Part shown: piece by piece, positions 1 through 7,753 of the stretch
How positions within the stretch are numbered: position 1 is the stretch's first letter
How the letters are laid out: every line of letters begins with the position of its first letter
DNA from: Lentisphaerota bacterium
GTDB lineage: Bacteria; Verrucomicrobiota; Lentisphaeria; Victivallales; Victivallaceae
Direction of reading: 5' to 3'
NCBI GenBank assembly: GCA_017134815.1
Contig: CP071032.1
Span: forward strand, 2,600,001-2,664,000
DNA length: 64,000 nt
Program-made: the position numbers and the translations under genes
The notes under the pieces: model-generated
What the model saw: only the letters and a program-made list of their open reading frames with translations
What the model was told of the DNA's origin: nothing
Database searches by the model: none

Positions 1-803
1 CGTGCGGCGGCCAGCATTTTTAACCCGAGGTTCAGCTGGTCTTTGCGTTTATGTTCAAAATCAGGAAATTCCTGAGCCATCGGGGTGTCAGGATGAACCA
101 GATACGGGCCCATCCCGATCATATCTATATCCATTTTCTTGAAAAACATAAGGTCATCAGCCAGGTCTTCAACAGTCTGCCCGGGTACTCCTATCAATAC
201 TCCGGTACCAGTCTGATAGCCAACCCGTTGCAGGCTGCGCAGGCATTCAAGGCGGCGGTCATATTTATGATCAGCCGGGTGCAGTTTCTTGTACAACTCC
301 GGATTTGAGGCCTCGATTCGCAGCAGGTATCGATGTGCCCCGGCTTCAAACCACCTGCGATAGACAGTTTCATCCTGTTCACCCAGCGACAGGGTAATTC
401 CAAGGCGTCCGTCAGTGCGTTCCTTAACTTCTTTGAGAATTGACTCTATCATTTCAATGAAGTTCTCGTCAGTGCGTTCTCCTCCCTGCATTACCGCGGA
501 ACCGTAGTTAAAGTTAAATGCAGTCAGCAGTCCGTCAACAATCTGCTTTCTGGTTAGTTCAAAACGCTCAACTTTCACATTGCCGCGCCGAATTCCGCAA
601 TAAAAACAGTCTTTACGGCACTTGTTGCTGATTTCAACAATCCCTCTCAGGCTGACACGCTTACCAATATATTTAAGCTTTATCTCATACGCAGCTTTAA
701 AGAGTCTTTTAAGGTCATTTTCGTCAGTAAGGTTTAGAATATCAATCAGATCCTGTCTGGCAAGATCTCTGCCTGATTCAATTGTATCAAAAAGTAATGA
801 CAT
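1..803 (-). CDS. hydE: [FeFe] hydrogenase H-cluster radical SAM maturase HydE (3' end outside window)
   Basis: A reading frame opens at the ATG whose complement is at 801-803 and runs off the left edge without a stop, so only about 267 N-terminal residues are seen. The radical SAM signature is visible as CRKDCFYCG (CxxxCxxC), followed by IRRGN, a combination typical of HydE and distinguishing it from BioB and PylB. Further on come YGSAVMQGGE, a GxGxxIGxPGQT-like stretch (GTGVLIGVPGQT) and YLVHPDTPM, all usual in this family. HydE uses SAM and a [4Fe-4S] cluster in assembling the diiron H-cluster of [FeFe] hydrogenases with HydF and HydG; those partners are not in the window. Its presence implies an anaerobe with a [FeFe] hydrogenase elsewhere. 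Confidence 0.88.
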   Translation of the reverse strand, partial: MSLLFDTIESGRDLARQDLIDILNLTDENDLKRLFKAAYEIKLKYIGKRVSLRGIVEISNKCRKDCFYCGIRRGNVKVERFELTRKQIVDGLLTAFNFNYGSAVMQGGERTDENFIEMIESILKEVKERTDGRLGITLSLGEQDETVYRRWFEAGAHRYLLRIEASNPELYKKLHPADHKYDRRLECLRSLQRVGYQTGTGVLIGVPGQTVEDLADDLMFFKKMDIDMIGMGPYLVHPDTPMAQEFPDFEHKRKDQLNLGLKMLAAA

Positions 804-1118
804 AATAATAATTATTGAATTTTAAGATTATAATTGAAAATAAGTCCTGCCATAAGGGATTGGGCTGCAGTAAAAGTCGAGTTTACCTCAGCTGAATTAA
901 ATCTCAATGACACAACCTCGTTTAAGTTCCTGCATACAATACTCTTTTTGACTGCTAATAAAAACCTGAAGTTCAATTTCAAGTGAATTTTTACAAAAAC
1001 CAGTCAACCAGAGTCTCAAACGACGGTTTGCCGGGTAGCAGCCCCCGGCAGGAGTCAAGATACCTCATAAAAAAAGCTTGTGTTGCTTTGGTAAGCGCTG
1101 TTTGGATTCCGTGGAAAA
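804..1118. other. Intergenic region upstream of hydE
   Basis: No convincing gene is seen on either strand. A 7-bp hairpin (TGCCGGG at 1029-1035 with CCCGGCA at 1044-1050) lies 70-90 bases beyond the stop of the HAD gene. It has no adjacent T run on the minus strand, so it is at best a weak terminator or attenuator. Confidence 0.4.
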
Positions 1119-1700
1119 TTACAGCAGCTCCGCTTCCATCAGGGCTTTACGGAAACTTTCAGTGGTGGTAAATAAATGTGAATTCCAGCCTTTTGCCGTA
1201 CCGGATTCAATATTGTTCAAACGGTCATCAGCATAAATACAGGGACGTCCGAATTTCTCTTCAAATGCCTGATACATTTCCGGTCCGGGCTTTTTAGCTC
1301 CAACTTCAAAGCTGAATATTCCACCGGTAATGAGGTGGGCAAAGCTCAATTTACGGCTCACTTCACGGATATGGATAGTGGAGGTGTCGGAAAAATATAC
1401 AAGTCGATAACCTGCATCAACCAGTTCCCTGGCCAGCTCCGGCATTCCAGGCGTGGTATGACTGATCATGGTATTCCAGGCTTCGCGAATTTCATCGGCT
1501 CCCGGATTACCCGGAGCTATGCCCGAAACCACTTTGATCCATTCCTCTTCAGATATTTTTCCAGTTTCAAGCAGGTCAGATATTCCCCACATTTCCTCGG
1601 TTACTTCTTCCAGGGAGCGTATTCCCAAAGTTCTCAACAGTTGTCTCGGGTCCAGCTGCATACACACTCCGCCAATATCCAGTGCCACAACTTTATTCAT
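1119..1700 (-). CDS. HAD-superfamily hydrolase (YihX-like)
   Basis: This 193-aa soluble protein has all four HAD motifs. Motif I is ALDIGGV with nucleophile Asp8; the second Asp of DxD is replaced by Gly, as in the DxGNV/DxGGV phosphatase subgroup. Motif II is YFSDTS, motif III the Lys of GAKKPGPEMY, and motif IV the acidic pair in YADDRLNNIE. Length and motif spacing fit a HAD-IA haloacid dehalogenase-like phosphatase acting on a small phosphorylated metabolite, possibly a sugar phosphate; the substrate cannot be told from sequence. It starts two bases after the stop of the M24 peptidase gene, so the two are probably co-transcribed. Confidence 0.8.
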   Translation of the reverse strand: MNKVVALDIGGVCMQLDPRQLLRTLGIRSLEEVTEEMWGISDLLETGKISEEEWIKVVSGIAPGNPGADEIREAWNTMISHTTPGMPELARELVDAGYRLVYFSDTSTIHIREVSRKLSFAHLITGGIFSFEVGAKKPGPEMYQAFEEKFGRPCIYADDRLNNIESGTAKGWNSHLFTTTESFRKALMEAELL

Positions 1701-1702
1701 AT

Positions 1703-2818
1703 TTACTTGACCTCCAGAATATTTTCAATTTCCGTCAGACAACGGCAGCCGTTTTCTTCCACGTACACCATGTCTTCAAGTCGGATTCCTCCCCATTCCT
1801 GATAATAGACTCCGGGCTCGACGGTAACAACTTCACCTCCTCGCAGTGGAGTCTTGCTGGCCGGACTCAAGCGGGGAGCCTCATGGATTTCCAGCCCGAC
1901 ACCATGTCCCAGACCGTGAAAAAAACCGTAGTTGCAGTTGTTCTTACGACCTGTTTCGAAGCCGTGCTTATCCAGGATGGATTTTGCCGCATTATGAATT
2001 TCTACTGGTACCGCCCCGGCTTTTATCAAAGGCTTGGCAGATTCTCTGGCGGCATAAACCGCTTCATAAGCGCGCTTAACCTGATCAGGGGCAGTTCCCT
2101 TGACAAATGTTCTGGTCAAGTCACCCCAGTAGCCGGTCGCAGTTACTTTGGGAAATATATCGATGATAATTGGTTTGCCTGATTCAAGCGGACCGGTTCC
2201 TGTATTATGCGGGTCGGCTCCTTGAGTGCCACAGGCAACAATAGTCGCATCAGGCATGGCGCCGCCGCGAATAAGCTCAATATTGATTTCTGCACGCAGG
2301 AGTTCTGATGTCAGGATTTTTGCATTCCAGACCAACTGACCGGTCTGGTTCAGTTCGGCTGTTTCAAGGATGCGATGTGCCCGTCGCATTCCATTTTCAG
2401 TGATACGCAAAGCGGCAGTAATATTGTCAACCTCCTGGGAGTTTTTAAACTCGCGCTCCGGAAAAAACCGCTGCTTTTCAGGGGTTACAGTGAAACCGCG
2501 TGAGCGCAGTTCATCCGCAAGTTTCAGCGGGAATTCTCCCGGGACACGAAAAACCTTGATTTTTTTCTTTTCAGCCAGACCTGAAACCAGGTCAACCGCT
2601 TTGGCGTCCTGACGGTCACAGAATTCTTTATTTGAATAAATATTGATTCCAGGTTTTGCTTCTTTGACAGCCCGATCATGTTCAAGTGCCGACATTACCA
2701 TGCCGGTTTCCGAACTGGTTTTAAAATATATAAAGGCATCGGGCGCCCTGAAACCAGTTGCATAAAGCATATCAGCACAATGTTCGCCATCAGCGTATAT
2801 CAGGTCTGCTTTTTTCAT
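1703..2818 (-). CDS. M24-family metallopeptidase (Xaa-Pro aminopeptidase/dipeptidase type)
   Basis: The 371-aa protein has a creatinase-like N-terminal half and a C-terminal pita-bread peptidase domain. The five dinuclear-metal ligands are recognisable: Asp in IDIFPKV, Asp in WGDLTRTF, His in HGLGHGVGLEIHE, Glu in VTVEPGVYY and Glu in GIRLEDM. Enzymes of this type remove N-terminal residues before proline or split X-Pro dipeptides in the cytoplasm. No signal peptide is visible. It is the upstream member of a two-gene minus-strand unit with the HAD hydrolase and is divergent from plsY. The symbol pepQ or pepP cannot be chosen from sequence alone. Confidence 0.85.
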   Translation of the reverse strand: MKKADLIYADGEHCADMLYATGFRAPDAFIYFKTSSETGMVMSALEHDRAVKEAKPGINIYSNKEFCDRQDAKAVDLVSGLAEKKKIKVFRVPGEFPLKLADELRSRGFTVTPEKQRFFPEREFKNSQEVDNITAALRITENGMRRAHRILETAELNQTGQLVWNAKILTSELLRAEINIELIRGGAMPDATIVACGTQGADPHNTGTGPLESGKPIIIDIFPKVTATGYWGDLTRTFVKGTAPDQVKRAYEAVYAARESAKPLIKAGAVPVEIHNAAKSILDKHGFETGRKNNCNYGFFHGLGHGVGLEIHEAPRLSPASKTPLRGGEVVTVEPGVYYQEWGGIRLEDMVYVEENGCRCLTEIENILEVK

Positions 2819-3032
2819 ATATTACCGCCAAAGTTAAGATTTTATTTGCAAAAACGTCTTCAGGCAAATATCTTTCCTCAGGCAGAGAAATTTGCGCTGT
2901 TCCGGGTTTATTTTGCCGGTGCGGACATTTTCAGCTGCTTGCGACTCCCGTTAATTATGGGCGGTTCGCACAGTTTATTATAGCCTTAAAAATTAAATAA
3001 TCAAAGGCTCAGGCCATTAGGAGTGATTGAGC

Positions 3033-3773
3033 ATGACAACTTCAGTAATAATCTACTTCGTTGCAGTTTTTCTTGGTGCATATCTGATTGGCGCGCTTCC
3101 GTGGGCCTATCTGATCGGCAGATGGAAGGGAATTGATTTACGCGAGTACGGCAGCGGAAATTACGGCGCGACAAATGTGACCCGGGTAATTGGTAAATGG
3201 CATGGAAGACTTTGCTTTATTCTGGACTTTCTAAAAGGGTTTGTCCCGGTATTTGCCGTCTCAATGATGATAAAATACGGCTGGTTTGATGACAAGTACC
3301 AGCTATCACAGATAGTTGCCGCCTTCGGAGCTGTGATCGGACATATTTTTCCGGTTTACACCAGGTTCCGCGGCGGGAAAGGGATGTCTACTTCCGCGGG
3401 CGCAATCCTGGGACTCGCGCCTTATTCAGTGCTGATAGCCGCCGCCGTGTGGGTTGTGGTTTTTCTGGCAAGCCGTTACGTATCGCTGGCCAGTATTGCA
3501 GCTGCGGCAGTGTTGCCGGTATGTGCGACATTTATTTCAATGATGAAGCTCTATGTTCACTCATATTACGTACTTGGATTTCTCTATCTGCTGGCATTGC
3601 TGGCAATTGTCAAGCACAGCAGCAATATAAAACGGCTGATGAACGGCACTGAGAGTCGATTTGAGAAAGACAGCGAGGATGAAGCATCAGAAGCCCAAGC
3701 GGAAACAACAGGCTCCACTCCTGAGCAGAATGGTGAAGTTGGAGCGGAAAAAGAGGATATGGAGCAGAAATAA
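3033..3773 (+). CDS. plsY: Glycerol-3-phosphate acyltransferase PlsY
   Basis: This integral membrane enzyme transfers acyl groups from acyl-phosphate to sn-glycerol 3-phosphate, making lysophosphatidate. Family signatures are GSGNYGATNVTR, the FRGGKGMST loop and several hydrophobic helices over residues 5-190. I chose the ATG at 3033 because the AGGAG at 3019-3023 is nine bases upstream; a TTG at 3027 is too close to it. The C-terminus carries an extra acidic, Glu/Ser/Thr-rich tail of about 40 residues after the last helix, which normal PlsY (about 200 aa) lacks. The stop overlaps the gpsA start (TAATGA), so synthesis of the acceptor and its acylation are translationally coupled. Confidence 0.93.
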   Translation: MTTSVIIYFVAVFLGAYLIGALPWAYLIGRWKGIDLREYGSGNYGATNVTRVIGKWHGRLCFILDFLKGFVPVFAVSMMIKYGWFDDKYQLSQIVAAFGAVIGHIFPVYTRFRGGKGMSTSAGAILGLAPYSVLIAAAVWVVVFLASRYVSLASIAAAAVLPVCATFISMMKLYVHSYYVLGFLYLLALLAIVKHSSNIKRLMNGTESRFEKDSEDEASEAQAETTGSTPEQNGEVGAEKEDMEQK

Positions 3774-4771
3774 TGAGCAAGATAGCCGTACTTAGTGACG
3801 GTTCATGGGGGACTTCCCTGTCAACCGTTTTATGTCGCAATGGTCATGATGTAACCATGTGGGGGCCTTTTCCGGATTATCTTAAGCAAATTGCTGAAAC
3901 CAGGGTCAACAGCCGTTTCCTGCCTGATGTGGAACTGCCGCAGTCGTTAAAGTTTGAAAAGAATATGGATACAGCTGTTGTTGACTGTGATTACTTGTTG
4001 CTGGCTTCTCCGACGCAGTTTGCCCGCAGCGTTATCTGGCAACTGAAAGACCATTTTGATGCGGGCAGACATACACTGGTAAATGTAGCCAAAGGTATTG
4101 AAAATGACAGTTTGCTGCGAATCAGTGAAATTTGCGGCGAGGTGCTTGGCTCGTGTGATTACTGTGCTCTTTCCGGCCCCAGCCATGCGGAAGAAGTAAG
4201 TCGCGGAGTGCCTACCGCCGTAGTAGCAGCTTCAAATACAGCGGGTGTGGCGGAGCAGGTACAGGAACTATTCATGAACGATTTCTTTCGGGTTTACACT
4301 GGATACGACGTTGTCGGTGTGGAGCTTGGGGGTGCTTTGAAAAATGTAATGGCAATTGCTGCCGGTATTATTGATGGTATGCAGCTTGGGGACAACCCTA
4401 AGGCGGCTCTGATAACCCGCGGTATCTCGGAGATGGGGCGCCTGGGAGCGGCACTGGGCGGCGACCCGCTGACCTTCTCCGGCTTAAGCGGCATTGGCGA
4501 CTTGATTGTGACCTGCTGCAGTGGACACAGTCGCAACCGGCATGTGGGTGAAGAGCTTGGGCGGGGTAAAAAACTGCGCTCAATACTTGAGGATATGGGG
4601 ATGGTTGTAGCCGAAGGGGTCAAAACCACTTTGAGTGCTTATCAGCTTGCCCGGCAGGCAGGCGTTGAGTGCCCTATCATAAACGAAATTTATGCGATTC
4701 TTTATGAAAACAAAGCCCCGGCAGAAGCGGTAAATTATCTGATGACCCGCCCCTCCAAGCCGGAGGTGTGA
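3773..4771 (+). CDS. gpsA: NAD(P)H-dependent glycerol-3-phosphate dehydrogenase GpsA
   Basis: The 332-aa cytoplasmic enzyme reduces dihydroxyacetone phosphate to sn-glycerol 3-phosphate, the substrate of the preceding plsY product. Diagnostic blocks are NVAKGIE, SGPSHAEEV, the active-site stretch GVELGGALKNVMAIAAG with its Lys, GLSGIGDLIVTC and SRNR. The N-terminal Rossmann loop reads VLSDGSWGT, so the first Gly of the usual GxGxxG is Ser and the next residue is Asp. Similar variants may exist in this lineage, but the position matters for NAD(P) binding. It overlaps the plsY stop codon. Confidence 0.94.
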   Translation: MSKIAVLSDGSWGTSLSTVLCRNGHDVTMWGPFPDYLKQIAETRVNSRFLPDVELPQSLKFEKNMDTAVVDCDYLLLASPTQFARSVIWQLKDHFDAGRHTLVNVAKGIENDSLLRISEICGEVLGSCDYCALSGPSHAEEVSRGVPTAVVAASNTAGVAEQVQELFMNDFFRVYTGYDVVGVELGGALKNVMAIAAGIIDGMQLGDNPKAALITRGISEMGRLGAALGGDPLTFSGLSGIGDLIVTCCSGHSRNRHVGEELGRGKKLRSILEDMGMVVAEGVKTTLSAYQLARQAGVECPIINEIYAILYENKAPAEAVNYLMTRPSKPEV

Positions 4772-4867
4772 CTGGCTACAGCTGACTAAGTTTGCATCAG
4801 CCGGTCTACCGTGTTCAAGGTTGACATTTTCTGTAAAAGAAAATAACTCAACCAAGGAGCATGGCAC

Positions 4868-6343
4868 ATGCGAATCGTTCATCAGAATAACATTGATTTC
4901 AGTATTGAGGTTGACGGCAGCATCAAACGCCGCAGTGTCTGGCAGATAATGCCGGATGAAAACTTTAATATTGAACAAAACTGGCCTGCTTTCCGGCAGC
5001 AGGCTGAGGCCTGGGCCGGCAGTGTCGGTGATGCCTGGAGGCAGCCGGCGGCTGATTCCCGGGCATTTACTGAAGACCCTGACTTCATTATTTCCTCCAT
5101 TGACTTTAAATCGGTAAATCGTTACATCTATGAAGTAAGCTATTCTGGAGTAAAAAAACATTCCACTGCCGAGATGCTTGGCGGGGTGTCGGTTGCTGTC
5201 AATAATTGTGCTGAAATAGAAAAAAGTGCCAGCTGGCGAATTCATGCAGATAATCTGCAAAACTGGCTGCCGGCAATAGGGGATGTCATAAGCTGGGCAG
5301 GAGAAAACTATCTCTGCAGTGCATTGAAGCTTCAGGAAGCAGCCGGCGGGGAGTGGCAGGTAGCAATTACTGCCAAGGATATGAGCATCCTGCAAACAGG
5401 TAATCCCGGCTTCACAAGGAATCACTTTGGGGAAAGTGTGGCTACCGGCAAGTGGCGGGTAAGCTTAACGCAGCATCAGGATTTTCTTGACAACAACAAC
5501 ATTAATTCTCCTGCGCCGTGGGCTGGCGAGGGGTATTTCGTTTCAAATATCAGCTCGTCACCTGACGGCAAGCTTGGCTATTATGTTTCGCTGGAAGCCA
5601 AGCATGTAAACTTCAAGCTGCTGGACGTCAAACGTTCCGAATCATTCAAAGGCTATGCATCAGCCGGAACTGCCAATCTGGACATTTGCTGGACGGGACG
5701 CTGGCGAATTCATCGCGATAACTTGAGTGATTACGAAAATATAGCCGGCAGTTCCGCCGAAGAATGGGCAGCGCCCGGTGCTATCATTACCAAGATTGAT
5801 CCGATTCGCATAACCGATGTTATGTATGAAGTAGTTCTTGAAGCCAGAGTGCCGGAGGCTTCGAGCGGCTTTGCAGCCATGAACTATAACGGTGATGATC
5901 GTTCCAACCTGCAGTCCAGAACCGATGTCCACGTCGAAAATATTGCTTACCAGCTGACTCATCGTGAGTGCGGATGGAGGGAAGCTCCACGCGGTTATTT
6001 TATAAAACTCGAAGACTGGAACATGCAGCTGGATTGCCCGTTTATAACGTCAGGGCAGCTCCCTGTATCCATGGTGGAGAAATACCCGAAGTGCACGAAG
6101 GTTACCGAAAGCAAATACTTGAAAGGCAGTTCAGTCCGGCACGTCCAGATGACTCTGGACTGGAATAATTCCGGTAAGGTTTTTAACGCTAAAGTTGGTG
6201 GGGTGTACGGGAAATGGCTGAAAGGAAGAATTGATACCGCTGAAGTATTTGATAACCTTGGAGAGCGCTGGACCAAGGTTTCACGCAGCTACCTTTATGC
6301 GCCGGAAAATCTTGAGTGGAATCATAATTACAGAGGTTTCTAA
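4868..6343 (+). CDS. Phage-tail-associated protein of unknown family with four internal repeats
   Basis: I do not recognise a family for this 491-aa protein. It has no signal peptide and is rich in aromatic residues and beta-prone segments. Four imperfect repeats of roughly 75-100 residues each open with a W-x-(I/V) motif (Trp at about residues 25, 123, 196 and 279). Copies two and four share WRIHxDN, and each repeat is followed by a WA or WAGE element and an acidic beta stretch. Such repeats suit a structural virion or adhesin protein. It has an AAGGAG ribosome site and heads the cassette that includes the collagen-like tail fibre. Its stop overlaps the next start (TAATGA). A virion role is inferred from context. 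Confidence 0.65.
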   Translation: MRIVHQNNIDFSIEVDGSIKRRSVWQIMPDENFNIEQNWPAFRQQAEAWAGSVGDAWRQPAADSRAFTEDPDFIISSIDFKSVNRYIYEVSYSGVKKHSTAEMLGGVSVAVNNCAEIEKSASWRIHADNLQNWLPAIGDVISWAGENYLCSALKLQEAAGGEWQVAITAKDMSILQTGNPGFTRNHFGESVATGKWRVSLTQHQDFLDNNNINSPAPWAGEGYFVSNISSSPDGKLGYYVSLEAKHVNFKLLDVKRSESFKGYASAGTANLDICWTGRWRIHRDNLSDYENIAGSSAEEWAAPGAIITKIDPIRITDVMYEVVLEARVPEASSGFAAMNYNGDDRSNLQSRTDVHVENIAYQLTHRECGWREAPRGYFIKLEDWNMQLDCPFITSGQLPVSMVEKYPKCTKVTESKYLKGSSVRHVQMTLDWNNSGKVFNAKVGGVYGKWLKGRIDTAEVFDNLGERWTKVSRSYLYAPENLEWNHNYRGF

Positions 6344-6843
6344 TGAACACGATTTTTCATAAATGGACTGAGGCGGTGAATTTCCTGAACCGTAAAATAA
6401 ACCGAAACCGGCTGCTGCCGGGAAAAAATGTCCGGTTGACAGATACCGGTGACGGAGTAGAAATCGACTTTATACTTAATAGCGGCCCACCAGTATATTC
6501 GGGTGGTTTCAAGTGTCTGGTAATCGGTGACAAATTGAAAGTGATTGACGGGCTGGCCAGGCGAAAGGGGATCTGCGGTTATGCATATGCAGCAGAAAAA
6601 CTAATACATGTACCTGAGGTTGAGCTGCCCATTGCGAAGCTTCCTTCAGGTGTCTGCGTGAATTTAACTTACAACGAAGCTGCCGGTATTTATGAAACCC
6701 AGATCGGATTTTATGATAATTTGCCCAACGGTGCAAAACAATATCTCGGCCAGGTCCATACCAATGACTTGACAGGATCCACTGTTTTTCATCAGGTCTG
6801 GGATGGCGATACTATAAATTTCAACAATTTTTACTGGCTGTAA
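6343..6843 (+). CDS. Hypothetical protein of the phage-tail cassette
   Basis: The 166-aa product has no signal peptide or membrane segment and no family that I recognise. The sequence is mostly beta-prone, with an N-terminal helical stretch (NFLNRKINRNRLLPG) followed by VRLTDTGDGVEIDF, a pattern often seen in small tail or baseplate accessory proteins. It is translationally coupled to the upstream repeat protein (TAATGA) and separated by two bases from the next gene, so it belongs to the same transcript. The tail-related role is inferred only from position. Confidence 0.6.
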   Translation: MNTIFHKWTEAVNFLNRKINRNRLLPGKNVRLTDTGDGVEIDFILNSGPPVYSGGFKCLVIGDKLKVIDGLARRKGICGYAYAAEKLIHVPEVELPIAKLPSGVCVNLTYNEAAGIYETQIGFYDNLPNGAKQYLGQVHTNDLTGSTVFHQVWDGDTINFNNFYWL

Positions 6844-6845
6844 TT

Positions 6846-7640
6846 ATGGGAATAAGACTCAAAACATTTTATGAAGGCCAGAAACAGCTTAAGAACCTGT
6901 ATAATCTGCGGGCCGACATGGTGAATTTTCCCTGGCAATATCATGATTCATCAAACTTTAAATCTTACTCAAACATAAAAAGCTACTGGAAATATCATCT
7001 TGACTGGATTGTCAAACTTGGGTTGTATTATAGAGATCCCGGAAGTGGACTTCCATGGACCAGGCAGAAGATGTTTGGTGCCATTGGGGAAACTGAGTAT
7101 GAGTTGAAGCGTTTCGGACCGCCGCTGCAGGCTGCAATGCTGGAGCAGCGTCTTAAACTGATCAAGCTTTTTACTCATAGCTTGTACACTAAAAAATGTC
7201 ATTGCAAAAGGTACATGAAGAACGCAAAAAATTTGAATGAGTTTATAGCTAAAGATTGTTATACAGAAGAAGGGCTTTGCAGCGGTCTTCCGCATTTTCG
7301 CTTCAGCTATGATTTTTCAAACCAATATAATAATGGCATCGATATTAGTTATTCTGAAATCACTCTGCTGGAACTGCCGGTTGAGGAGAAGATGCATATC
7401 AAGGTTGTCTATAAGAATATCAACTATGATGATAAGCAGCCATTCATACCGCTGGGGATAATGCAGCAGCAGAATTCAGACTATATCTTACTGGACACCG
7501 TAAAGCCCAAAGGAGTAGATAAGCTGAAGATTCCTCTACCCTGGGATCCCGCTTCAGTTGTTTCAACAGTGCTTGACGGTTGCAAAGGAATAAACTACAG
7601 CGGGCTCCGCTATATCATAGCTGATTTAATAAATGATTAA
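6846..7640 (+). CDS. Hypothetical protein of the phage-tail cassette
   Basis: This is a 264-aa soluble protein of unknown family. The N-terminal half is helical and rich in Tyr, Trp and Lys, with cysteines near residues 119 and 121 (KCHCKRYM). The C-terminal half alternates beta-type segments such as ITLLELPVEEKMHIKV. It starts two bases after the preceding stop with no strong ribosome site, suggesting translational coupling. No catalytic motif is evident. It is part of the cassette ending in the tail fibre; nothing more specific can be said. Confidence 0.58.
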   Translation: MGIRLKTFYEGQKQLKNLYNLRADMVNFPWQYHDSSNFKSYSNIKSYWKYHLDWIVKLGLYYRDPGSGLPWTRQKMFGAIGETEYELKRFGPPLQAAMLEQRLKLIKLFTHSLYTKKCHCKRYMKNAKNLNEFIAKDCYTEEGLCSGLPHFRFSYDFSNQYNNGIDISYSEITLLELPVEEKMHIKVVYKNINYDDKQPFIPLGIMQQQNSDYILLDTVKPKGVDKLKIPLPWDPASVVSTVLDGCKGINYSGLRYIIADLIND

Positions 7641-7753
7641 TCCACTATTGTAAATTACCCCGGCCACAACTTGTTTTTGCCCGTAATTATACCCGGAAAA
7701 GAAATTTCTAAATCCAACCATTTTCAAATAACCAATATAATTAAGAGGAAATC

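Noticed and set aside
4580-5425. 281-codon minus-strand ORF opposite gpsA and the repeat protein
   Set aside because: Shadow of two supported genes, no ribosome site or domain.
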